Of a stretch of DNA of 14,630 nt, positions 7,169 to 13,784 are shown one piece after another. A program made the translations under genes and the position numbers. Within the stretch, counting starts at the first letter, position 1; the number at the start of each line of letters is the position of its first letter. This stretch comes from Promethearchaeota archaeon (lineage in GTDB: Archaea; Asgardarchaeota; Lokiarchaeia; Sigynarchaeales; SOKP01): the NCBI GenBank assembly GCA_019057975.1, contig JAHLWJ010000096.1, positions 1 through 14,630 of the forward strand, given 5' to 3'. The notes beneath the pieces are model-generated. The model was not told the DNA's origin. It did no database searches and saw only the letters and a list, made by a program, of their open reading frames with translations.

Positions 7169-7753
7169 TTATTCTTTCTTATAGGTTTTTCCTATGCTAA
7201 AAGCTCCTCCAAGAAATTCTCCAATTTTCCAATACTTATTATCAATTGAAAATATAAAAGGTTTCAATTTAGTTATATCAGGTATTCCATTTGTAAGATA
7301 ATACTCATCGGCGTAAGCACCAATTACTTGTCCTATAAAAATCTCATGACCTTTTTCTGTTTCAGTAAATTCCTTGGTGTCGATAGTTTTTACAACCTTA
7401 CACTCAAGATTTACTGGAGCGTGAGTTATCATAGGGGCTGTTTTCAAATCTCCATAAAAAACTTCAAAAACTTCTGATTTATCTACTTCCTTACCTGACA
7501 CTATACCAACATAATCCGCAACTTCTACCATCCCTTCTGAAGGGATATTTACACTAAAAGTTTGATTCTCTTTTATACCAATGTTCGTGTAATGAGTTTC
7601 ATATGAAGAAATAGCAATTAAGGGTGGTTTATATTCGACAACATTAATCCACGCTAAAGCCATGAACGTTGGTTTTCCTTTCACATTTGTTCCGATAAGT
7701 GAAACAGGCATGGGATATAAATATACTCCGGGTCGAATTTTATTTTTCGTCAT
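7169..7753 (-). CDS. Flavin reductase-like (flavoredoxin family) FMN-binding protein
   Basis: A 194-residue protein of the flavin-reductase-like split-barrel family (COG1853). Typical segments are YPMPVSLIGTNVKGKPTFMALAW (13-35), PPLIAISSYETHYT (43-56), N.TFSVNIPSE (63-73) and APVNLECKVV (112-121), then a strand carrying the GHEIFIGQVIGAY motif (135-147). Members bind FMN and act as flavoredoxins or NAD(P)H:flavin oxidoreductases in anaerobes. The DIKxxxPFIF..D..YW..G end (160-178) is also usual. ATG at 7753 starts the conserved region directly. The gap to the flavodoxin is 75 bases, so it may lead a redox operon of three genes or have its own promoter. Electron donor and acceptor unknown. 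Confidence 0.88.
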   Translation of the reverse strand: MTKNKIRPGVYLYPMPVSLIGTNVKGKPTFMALAWINVVEYKPPLIAISSYETHYTNIGIKENQTFSVNIPSEGMVEVADYVGIVSGKEVDKSEVFEVFYGDLKTAPMITHAPVNLECKVVKTIDTKEFTETEKGHEIFIGQVIGAYADEYYLTNGIPDITKLKPFIFSIDNKYWKIGEFLGGAFSIGKTYKKE

Positions 7754-7799
7754 TTTAAATCATAAATAATATTTTTGATTAAATTATTCAATTATTCTA

Positions 7800-7827
7800 T
7801 TTTAACATTCACATTATAAGGTTAAAA
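7800..7827. repeat. 7-base inverted repeat between divergent genes
   Basis: TTTTAAC (7800-7806) and GTTAAAA (7821-7827) are perfect inverted copies with a 14-base spacer. They lie in the 253-base gap between the flavin-reductase-like gene and the MFS gene, about 50 bases upstream of the former. It could be an operator; a chance match in AT-rich DNA is also plausible. I see no gene in the rest of this gap. Confidence 0.3.
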
Positions 7828-7972
7828 TGATTAGATTATTTGTATTCTTTTATGAGTTAGAAGTAAAAGAGTCTCTCCCGAATTAGATTTTATGAATTTG
7901 AGGTACTTATTAATATCGACCGTTGAAAAATCATTGTTTTCCTTAAATTTTCTTCGAATAAAAATATAAGAA

Positions 7973-7985
7973 TATATTTTAAATA
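7973..7985 (+). promoter_or_regulatory. TATA box for the MFS gene, leaderless geometry
   Basis: TATATTTTAAATA is centred about 28 bases before the ATG at 8007. That distance places the transcription start at or within a few bases of the ATG, as in leaderless archaeal mRNAs. No Shine-Dalgarno site is present. Confidence 0.5.
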
Positions 7986-8006
7986 GTAGAAAGTAATAGT
8001 AAAAAC

Positions 8007-9251
8007 ATGTCTTCATTTTCTGATAATGAGAAAACTAGGGCTGATCTGCAACCCTCCTCAAAATTTTTAGAATTCATAATTTACATGCTTTTCCTATTTG
8101 GTCCTTTAACTGGAAATATTATTATGGTTCTGTTTCACGTACTTTCTTCAGAATTTAATGTATCCCAAGACGCGATACTTATTGCAATTCCCGCATTCAT
8201 GTTTCCTTTTGCAATTACTCAGCTCTTTTCTGGGGTAATTTCAGATATAAAAGGAAGGTTTCCAGTATTAATACTTGGTTTAATCTTATTTGGTGTTGCG
8301 ATGCTAATAGCTACCTTATCTTTCTCTTTAGAAATATATGTTGTAGCAAATGTACTCGGGGGAATAGGGTTTGGATTTATTAATCCTGTGTTGATTGCTT
8401 TAATGACAGACTTAAGTTCTCCACAAAATATCCCAAAAAAGATGGGATTTCTTGGTGCCAGTGCTAATCTAGGAGTTGGATTAGGACCTTTAATAGCCTC
8501 TCAAATGATATTAATTGGATGGCGGTCGATTTACATATTATTTGTAGTAATTAGTGTATTTGGATTGATCTATTTCATTTCCTCTACTAGACCTCCTCAG
8601 AAAGTTCCAGAGGAATCAAGAATAAAGATTTTGCTATCGCAGCTTTCAATGGAATTAAGACGTTCAGTTATTATTTTAATGGTATTCTCAGCATTATTAC
8701 TTTCACATACATATTTAGCGATAAATATATGGACTTCGAGAATTCTTTCAGGTGAGACAGATGAAACTTTAGTTGGATTAGTGCTTGGATTAGCTGGAAT
8801 AGGTGCGGCTATAACTGGTGCTTTAACAGGTACTATGATTAAGAAAAAAGGTATCGGGATTCCACTAGTTTTTGGTTCTGTTTTATTATTCGTTTCATTA
8901 GCAATTTTACTGCTAGTTGGAGATATTACTCAAAAAGAAGTATTTATTGTCTTAGCTATAGGGTGGATAATTGCAGGTCTCGCAGGAGGGACTCTTTTTC
9001 CAGCTATAACTTATTATAGTCAAGTACTTTCACCAGAAAGACGGGGTGCCTTAGCAGGTTTGCTCACCGCGGGATATTTTATAGGGATTGCTTTAGTTCC
9101 TACTACATTAGCTCCAATATCTGAGATGTTCGGGATAACAGGAATATATCTTTCTATACTTGGAATATCTTTGCTATTTGTTTTTATATTGTCTTTATTG
9201 TATTTATTAGCTAAACGCACAATTCAGCAAGGAAAATCCTCTTTACACTAA
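8007..9251 (+). CDS. MFS drug-efflux-type transporter, 12 TM (DHA1-like)
   Basis: This 414-residue membrane protein has about 12 hydrophobic helices and a longer polar loop near residues 193-215 between the two halves. MFS motif A is GVISDIKGRFPVL (76-88; D80, G83, R84) between helices 2 and 3. The fifth helix has an antiporter-type motif C-like stretch (LGVGLGP, 155-161). The half-repeat of motif A appears as GTMIKKKGIG after helix 8. Family members are proton-coupled antiporters, often for drugs or metabolites; the substrate is not readable here. ATG at 8007 has a well-placed TATA box. It is divergent from the redox genes and convergent with the cupin gene. No frameshift or truncation is seen. 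Confidence 0.92.
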   Translation: MSSFSDNEKTRADLQPSSKFLEFIIYMLFLFGPLTGNIIMVLFHVLSSEFNVSQDAILIAIPAFMFPFAITQLFSGVISDIKGRFPVLILGLILFGVAMLIATLSFSLEIYVVANVLGGIGFGFINPVLIALMTDLSSPQNIPKKMGFLGASANLGVGLGPLIASQMILIGWRSIYILFVVISVFGLIYFISSTRPPQKVPEESRIKILLSQLSMELRRSVIILMVFSALLLSHTYLAINIWTSRILSGETDETLVGLVLGLAGIGAAITGALTGTMIKKKGIGIPLVFGSVLLFVSLAILLLVGDITQKEVFIVLAIGWIIAGLAGGTLFPAITYYSQVLSPERRGALAGLLTAGYFIGIALVPTTLAPISEMFGITGIYLSILGISLLFVFILSLLYLLAKRTIQQGKSSLH

Positions 9252-9309
9252 AATAGCGGAATAAAACTAAAAAAAATAAAAACTGTCGGTAATTTTATGG
9301 TTTAATTTT

Positions 9310-9326
9310 TGATATATTATATATCA
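9310..9326. repeat. Perfect 8-base-arm palindrome between convergent genes
   Basis: TGATATAT and ATATATCA flank one central T. It lies 58 bases after the MFS stop and 7 bases beyond the cupin stop, just after a T5 run on the plus strand (9306-9310). It could act as a shared 3' end structure or a protein site. AT-only palindromes arise easily by chance. Confidence 0.35.
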
Positions 9327-9333
9327 TAATTAT

Positions 9334-9660
9334 TTAGGCTTTTATCATTACCAACATCATTTTAAACTGATTCAATGCTTTTAATGCATGTGGCTCATGT
9401 GCTGGCATGATTATCATCTGCCCTTTTTTAACTATGTATGATTTTTTTGAAATTGAGATTTCAGCTTCGCCATCAAAAACATATACAAGGGCATCAAAAG
9501 GTGTAGTATGTTCGCTTAATCCTTCACCTTTATCAAAGGAAAATAATGTAACCGTACCTACTTCCTTATTGATTATAGTTCTACTAACAACTGAGCCTTC
9601 TTGATAATCTAACATTTTTACTAAATCAAACACATGTGCTAAATCTACTTTTTCACTCAT
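9334..9660 (-). CDS. Small cupin-domain protein
   Basis: A 108-residue single-domain cupin (beta-barrel). Cupin motif 1 is seen as GEGLSEHTTPFDALVYVFDG (45-64), with H51 as metal-ligand candidate but T in place of the second histidine. Motif 2 is GQMIIMPAHEPHAL (80-93), with H88 and H91. This degenerate HxT pattern with PAHEPHA occurs in many small archaeal and bacterial cupins of unknown substrate. It is probably cytosolic and may bind a metal or a small ligand; enzymatic activity cannot be assigned. ATG at 9660; a TATA-like CTTTTAAAAG lies at about 9695-9704. It is convergent with the MFS gene and followed upstream by a microprotein gene on the same strand. Confidence 0.85.
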   Translation of the reverse strand: MSEKVDLAHVFDLVKMLDYQEGSVVSRTIINKEVGTVTLFSFDKGEGLSEHTTPFDALVYVFDGEAEISISKKSYIVKKGQMIIMPAHEPHALKALNQFKMMLVMIKA

Positions 9661-9822
9661 AATTTTCTCATCTTATTAAAATAGAATGCTTATTAACTTT
9701 TAAAAGGAAAAATTCTATTTAAAACTAAACTCGAACATGTTTACTGAAATAAGGATATATAAAATTATTCAAGCTTTAGAATAAAGAATTTTTCCATTAA
9801 ATTAATAAAAAGTTTGAGATGG

Positions 9823-9939
9823 TTACTCGCTTGCTACTTTCCATTGAGTTCCGCAAACACCACATTTATATTTCTTCCCATAAATGCGTGGATAAGCCAT
9901 TATTATATTGGTTTTATCGATTTCTTCATGAATGAACAT
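9823..9939 (-). CDS. CxxC zinc-knuckle/rubredoxin-like microprotein, 38 residues
   Basis: A short minus-strand frame opens with ATG at 9939 and ends with TAA at 9823-9825. It has a basic, tyrosine-rich segment, AYPRIYGKKYKCGVCGTQWKV (split here at residues 15-35), containing one CGVC knuckle (C26, C29) like half of a zinc ribbon or rubredoxin. A second ATG at 9900 (residue 14) would give a 25-residue form; a TATA-like TTTTTAAATAAA at about 9940-9951 fits that later start better. One knuckle gives only two ligands, so metal binding would need a dimer or partner. Composition and the clean motif argue for a real gene, but homologues were not checked. Confidence 0.55.
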   Translation of the reverse strand: MFIHEEIDKTNIIMAYPRIYGKKYKCGVCGTQWKVASE

Positions 9940-10010
9940 ATTTATTTAAAAACATTATAGAGAACTTATTGAAAAACTTAAGTAAACCAAAAACTTATGT
10001 GGGCAAAAAA

Positions 10011-10023
10011 GATTTTTAAACTA
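10011..10023 (+). promoter_or_regulatory. TATA-like element before the gelsolin-like gene
   Basis: GATTTTTAAACTA is centred about 56 bases before the ATG at 10073, predicting a leader near 30 bases. A weak Shine-Dalgarno-like GTGAG (10064-10068) sits 4 bases before the start. A second TATA candidate, TTTTTATATTATT (about 10036-10048), would give a leaderless mRNA. Confidence 0.35.
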
Positions 10024-10072
10024 AAATTGTATTTATTTTTATATTATTAGATTATTCTTTTAAGTGAGTTAA

Positions 10073-10918
10073 ATGCGATTATTTAAAATTAGTGAAAAGG
10101 GAGAATTAATCAAATTAGATAAGTTAATCTTTGAGGAGGTTGATGTTTATCTTGTGGATGATGAAGAAAAAAATACGATATATATTTGGGTGGGACTGAA
10201 AGTTCACCAAGAAAAAAAAGATATCACTGCTGATATTGCACGAAAATTAGATAAAGAACGTGGTGGTTCTACAAAAATACTCATCATGAAAGAAAAAAGA
10301 GAATATGGTTCATTTTTAGCGATGATGCACAATCTAGAAAAAGGTTTAATTCCTGGAGTTTCAGTAGAAAGAAGGCCAGAATTTGTATTTGAAGTGCGTC
10401 CTGAAAGTATTAAATCTATTAAACTTGATGGAACTCCCGAAGAACGAGAAATTAAAGTCGAGACAAGGATAGTAGAATGGCTTCAACAGATCAAAGAACA
10501 CAGAATATCAAAACCAACAGCAAAGGATGAAGAAGCTGCCAAACTCGTCAAATTTGTCAAACTTGAAAAAGCTCCTGCCGAAGTAGAACCTAAGGATACA
10601 ACTCCAATCGAGAAAATTACACCAAAGGAAGAAGTTATAGGAGAAGTAGAAGAAGCAGACTTTAAAACTCAAATAAGAGAAGCTGCATATTACCTATCTC
10701 AAAAAGGTTACACGTATGACGAACTTTGTTGGATTTTAAGCGAGAGAATTCAAAAGATGAGCCTAGAGATGCCATCTATTGAAGATATTAAGAGAAAAGC
10801 AGAGCAAGTGTTTCGTTCATCATGTAGTTATGATGAACTCGCCTGGCTCATATCGGAACTTGATATTCTTACTAAAAGGAGTTATCTTGAAGAAAAAAAG
10901 AAAAGAAGCTATTATTAA
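10073..10918 (+). CDS. Gelsolin-like domain protein with duplicated C-terminal helical motif
   Basis: A 281-residue soluble protein. Residues about 12-95 match the gelsolin/ADF-H-like repeat: a strand DVYLVDDEEKNTIYIWVG (24-41), where eukaryotic gelsolin has DVF/YVL...YLWVG, then a long helix HQEKKDITADIARKLDKE (45-62) and an ILIMKE strand. The YIWVG core is the strongest sign. Gelsolin-family proteins bind or sever actin, and gelsolin-like proteins are known Asgard eukaryotic signatures. A charged Lys/Glu/Pro linker spans about 145-198. The C-terminus holds two copies of a short helical motif, YDELCWILSE (215-224) and YDELAWLISE (253-262), 38 residues apart. The tail is very basic (EEKKKRSYY). 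No signal peptide or membrane segment, so cytosolic. Only one gelsolin domain is seen; actin binding is inference. It converges on the ferredoxin gene with an 11-base gap. Confidence 0.8.
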   Translation: MRLFKISEKGELIKLDKLIFEEVDVYLVDDEEKNTIYIWVGLKVHQEKKDITADIARKLDKERGGSTKILIMKEKREYGSFLAMMHNLEKGLIPGVSVERRPEFVFEVRPESIKSIKLDGTPEEREIKVETRIVEWLQQIKEHRISKPTAKDEEAAKLVKFVKLEKAPAEVEPKDTTPIEKITPKEEVIGEVEEADFKTQIREAAYYLSQKGYTYDELCWILSERIQKMSLEMPSIEDIKRKAEQVFRSSCSYDELAWLISELDILTKRSYLEEKKKRSYY

Positions 10919-10929
10919 AACCCGGTTTC

Positions 10930-11235
10930 TTATCCACAACAACTATTACTCTGAGGATTTTTAGATCGAGCTCGAGCATTCCATAAACAACCGCACCCTT
11001 TACGCTCTTGTAGGAGAATCGCCATTGCGGGGCAATTTCTTTTACATGCACTACACTCAGTGCATCTTTCAGGTTCATATATTTTGAATTTTCCATTATC
11101 ACTTGGTTGGGGGATGCCGAAAGGGCAAACTTCTGCGCAGACTCCACAACCAGTGCATAGAACTGGATCAATTGATATTTTTGGAAGAGTTATTGATATT
11201 TTAATTGAAGATGGTTTTAGGGTTATTTTAAACAC
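10930..11235 (-). CDS. HgcB-like dicluster 4Fe-4S ferredoxin
   Basis: A 101-residue ferredoxin with two [4Fe-4S] motifs: C27/30/33/37 (CTGCGVCAEVCPFGI) and C58/61/64/68 (CTECSACKRNCPAMAI). After them come GCGC (C81, C83) and a C-terminal vicinal pair C99-C100 (SNSCCG). HgcB, the electron donor to the corrinoid protein HgcA in mercury methylation, has the same order: two clusters, a following Gly-Cys site and a terminal Cys pair. The start is GTG at 11235; an ATG overlapping it is out of frame and stops after four codons. It lies 64 bases downstream of the HgcA-like gene on the same strand, as in hgcAB loci, with a TATA-like stretch in the gap. Its likely role is to reduce the corrinoid of that partner. 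A minus-strand frame at 10872-11171 is its shadow. Confidence 0.85.
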   Translation of the reverse strand: MFKITLKPSSIKISITLPKISIDPVLCTGCGVCAEVCPFGIPQPSDNGKFKIYEPERCTECSACKRNCPAMAILLQERKGCGCLWNARARSKNPQSNSCCG

Positions 11236-11299
11236 ATCGTTTATTTAACACTTTAATTAAATAATATATTTTATCATATTTATGTTACTATTTTATAAT

Positions 11300-12979
11300 T
11301 TAGAAGAAGATAAATCCGAAAGTAACTGTAATTAAGCCAATGAATAACAGTGTAAGATGAATTTTCCTGAAAATTGGATATTCCTCTTGGATCTCAGCAG
11401 GACTAGTAGTCATTGAATAACCGCTAAAGCTCATGGTTGAGAAGAATGCAAGCCAAAAATAGAAACACGAGTTCCATATAATTAATAGTAGTGAGCGATG
11501 GAATGCCCATGTTATTCCACCAAGAAATAACACATTTAAAATCCCAAAGAAACTCCCCTTAATAAGAAACTTCCGCGTAAAATTCGTAAGAGGGAATAAA
11601 GATGCTATTAGAAAATTAGCAAGGGCAATCCAAAGCCAAATCTCCCCTACTCTCCAAAATTTATCAATCCAAAATGTATTAATAAAACTTAACCCTAAAA
11701 GGAGCAGAAGCAAAATGACTGTTGGCCAGAGGAAAATTTTCCGTAGTAAAAATGTCGTATGTGTTATAAATGCTCTTAATCGATGAGAACTGGTAAATCT
11801 TGCCAGCTTCCATTTGTCCGGTTTTTTCGCAGGACGTTCTTTTAAGTATTTGGGTAAATATTTAGCCCACACGGGACCATAGAGTATATTGAAGGGGAAA
11901 TCAGGTGATTCACTGGAGATCAGTGGAGCTGCAACACCCCCTGCTGAAAGTTGAGGAAGAATTAATGTTTTTCTATTTGTTATTTTATCAATTCCTGTTG
12001 CTTCAACCGCTTCAATTAGTTGTTTGTTGCCAAAATCATCCCCACGTGCCGCACACCAGACATTTATTCCTCTTGAATCTACACATAATACCCAGGCATC
12101 TATTCCTTTAAGAGATCTCATAACTTTAATATAGGTATAAACGTAATTAGCTGTTACGATAATTGGTGATTTTTCATCTGGTTTTCCTGATTGATAAATT
12201 CCTGGTTCAATAGCAATATGATCAACTTGTCCTGTAAAAATACATTTATATATTTGCACTTGTCCTCGAAACCCCTTAAATTTTCTTTGTGAGGGACGAT
12301 AGTATCCAGGTTCATCTCCATTTGAATTCCCAACTTTTTCTAATTCCAGAGCTCTAATTGATCCCCGTTTCCATTTTTTTTCGGTATTAATTTTGAACCC
12401 TATAGGTTCTATATAATTAAAAAACCATTTCACAAGTGAAGTACTTGGTAATCGAAGTCTTCTCAATTTTTTTTTATACCACCATCGTTTTATTTTAAAT
12501 ATTGTTTTCCAAAATCCTGAAGGGATAAATTCAGCAGCAACTATTAATTTACCCCCTGGTTTCAATACTTTTCGTGCACTTCTAAGAAAGATTTGCTGTT
12601 CAAAAGGTCTAAGCTCAGAAAGCATGAATGTACTAACAATAATATCTTTAGAATTCTCATCAGCGGGTAATTCTCTGATAGTTCCTATCTGATATATTAA
12701 TTTTACATCTTTCTCAGAAGGATAGTTCTTCATGGCAGTATTAATCATTTGAAAATTTTTGTCTATTGCTAGAACGTCATTTCCTTTTAGTGCCATCTTA
12801 GCAGCAAGGGTACCTGTCCCACTTCCTACTTCCAATATAGATTTGGATGTTCCAATCCGTTCCAAAACCCAATCTTTGACTTCAACATTAACCCCCTTTG
12901 TTAAGACTGTAAATTTCTCATCATAAGTATCTGGTTCTAGCTCTAACTTCCTCATAAAAGTAACAGCGATATTAATCAC
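11300..12979 (-). CDS. SAM methyltransferase fused to HgcA-like corrinoid membrane protein
   Basis: A 559-residue fusion. Residues about 20-215 form a class I SAM-dependent methyltransferase (motif I ILEVGSGTGTLA 48-59, acidic D73 in AIDKN, post-motif KPGGKLIVAAEF about 140-151). Residues about 255-385 match the HgcA corrinoid domain: PGIYQSGKPDEKSPIIVTANY, GIDAWVLCVDSRG, then the cap helix NVWCAARG (306-313), LILPQLSAGGVAA and ILYGPVWAKYLP. C309 corresponds to the cysteine proposed to ligate cobalt in HgcA (motif NVWCAAGK), but the GK is replaced by RG. The C-terminus has five membrane helices (about 410-436, 446-464, 474-493, 496-518, 541-559), the HgcA number, with FSGYSMTTSPAEIQEEY where HgcA has a similar FTG..TFTS..GV.KEM stretch. 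No signal peptide; globular domains probably cytosolic. The start is GTG at 12979, but ATG at 12955 (residue 9) is equally or more likely. The partner ferredoxin follows. Methyl acceptor unknown; true mercury methylation is not proven. Confidence 0.88.
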   Translation of the reverse strand: MINIAVTFMRKLELEPDTYDEKFTVLTKGVNVEVKDWVLERIGTSKSILEVGSGTGTLAAKMALKGNDVLAIDKNFQMINTAMKNYPSEKDVKLIYQIGTIRELPADENSKDIIVSTFMLSELRPFEQQIFLRSARKVLKPGGKLIVAAEFIPSGFWKTIFKIKRWWYKKKLRRLRLPSTSLVKWFFNYIEPIGFKINTEKKWKRGSIRALELEKVGNSNGDEPGYYRPSQRKFKGFRGQVQIYKCIFTGQVDHIAIEPGIYQSGKPDEKSPIIVTANYVYTYIKVMRSLKGIDAWVLCVDSRGINVWCAARGDDFGNKQLIEAVEATGIDKITNRKTLILPQLSAGGVAAPLISSESPDFPFNILYGPVWAKYLPKYLKERPAKKPDKWKLARFTSSHRLRAFITHTTFLLRKIFLWPTVILLLLLLGLSFINTFWIDKFWRVGEIWLWIALANFLIASLFPLTNFTRKFLIKGSFFGILNVLFLGGITWAFHRSLLLIIWNSCFYFWLAFFSTMSFSGYSMTTSPAEIQEEYPIFRKIHLTLLFIGLITVTFGFIFF

Positions 12980-13100
12980 TTCCTTATAAACAAATTTTCG
13001 AATATAGTTTTAAAGTAAAAATATTGTATATTTCTTAATTTTTCTCTTTGAAATATATAATCAATATTTATAAATAATGGACTCCTAATTTTTTAAGTTC

Positions 13101-13112
13101 TAAAATATATAT
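13101..13112 (+). promoter_or_regulatory. TATA-like element before the four-TM gene
   Basis: TAAAATATATAT is centred about 60 bases before the ATG at 13167, giving a leader near 34 bases that contains a weak AAAAGGTT (13153-13160). The 187-base gap also holds the HgcA-like promoter on the minus strand, with TTTAAA at 13009-13014. I see no gene in it. Confidence 0.35.
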
Positions 13113-13166
13113 CGAAAATTTAAGACCTTAATTGAATAGTAAAATTACAAATAAAAGGTTTATAAT

Positions 13167-13751
13167 ATGAGCGAGATAGAAGAAGTAAGTGATGAAGCAT
13201 TTTGGAAAGGAAAACTCCGAAAACATTGGAAGACACTATTTGTAATAATTGTAGCAGGAATCTGTGTTTTTATCGGTGCATTATTAGTATTAATTTGGTT
13301 TATTGATTCCTCTCCTCTTGGTGGATATGGTAAATGGTATTTTAATGACTGGACTTTGAATTATGTAGTTGGATTCTGGATACTTATAATTCTATGGGAG
13401 TTATTATTAGTGGGAGTTCCAGCATTTTTATTTTTTGGTGGTGGTGGATATTTATGGTGGCGCAAATTACCCGAAGAAGAAAAACAGGAATTTAAAGAGA
13501 GAGAGAAAAAAGCAAAATCTCACAGAGCAGAAAAGTATGGGGGTGGCGGTGGTTTTAGTTTCTTTATGTTTATTGCATATTGTATTTATATTGCAGTAGA
13601 TGGGAATTATAATGAACGATTTGGCACTCAACCATACACTTATTGGTTAAGTGCATACTTCTTGACATTCATGTGGATTTTTATTTTTCTTGGAGTTCCT
13701 GTAGCAATTATTCTTATAATATTGTATTTCACTAAATGGAGAAAAAAGTAG
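13167..13751 (+). CDS. Hypothetical four-TM membrane protein with glycine-rich segments
   Basis: A 194-residue integral membrane protein that I do not recognise. Four hydrophobic segments are visible: about 22-46, 66-92, 129-144 and 161-188. A charged cytosolic-type loop (about 99-123, KLPEEEKQEFKEREKKAKSH) links the second and third. Two glycine runs, FFGGGGYLWW (89-98) and YGGGGGFSFF (124-133), bracket that loop almost symmetrically. The ends are acidic (N) and basic (C, KWRKK). Aromatic content is high. The even number of helices places both termini on the same side, probably the cytosol by the positive-inside rule. It is divergent from the HgcA-like gene and convergent with the longin-like gene. 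Start ATG at 13167; a weak AAAAGGTT is upstream. No catalytic motif is seen. Confidence 0.75.
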   Translation: MSEIEEVSDEAFWKGKLRKHWKTLFVIIVAGICVFIGALLVLIWFIDSSPLGGYGKWYFNDWTLNYVVGFWILIILWELLLVGVPAFLFFGGGGYLWWRKLPEEEKQEFKEREKKAKSHRAEKYGGGGGFSFFMFIAYCIYIAVDGNYNERFGTQPYTYWLSAYFLTFMWIFIFLGVPVAIILIILYFTKWRKK

Positions 13752-13773
13752 GAATTAAAAAAATATTCATTTC

Positions 13774-13781
13774 TTTTTTTT
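13774..13781 (+). terminator. Oligo-T terminator after the four-TM gene
   Basis: A T8 run lies 23 bases after the stop of the four-TM gene and 4 bases before the stop of the convergent gene, fitting archaeal oligo-T termination on the plus strand. Confidence 0.5.
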
Positions 13782-13784
13782 ATA

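Noticed and set aside
7831..8016. 61-residue minus-strand open frame
   Set aside because: It overlaps the TATA box and start of the MFS gene, has a low-complexity Tyr/Phe/Ile/Lys composition typical of AT-rich noncoding DNA and shows no motif.
10872..11171. 99-residue minus-strand open frame
   Set aside because: It is out of frame with, and nested over, the HgcB-like ferredoxin, whose cysteine motifs make that frame the coding one.
11905..12111. 68-residue plus-strand frame
   Set aside because: It is antisense to the corrinoid domain of the HgcA-like protein and has a biased Leu/His/Pro composition.
10930..12979. Calling the pair true mercury-methylation genes hgcA and hgcB
   Set aside because: The cap-helix motif is altered (RG for GK) and a methyltransferase is fused to it; homology is clear, but the substrate is not, so no gene symbol was given.
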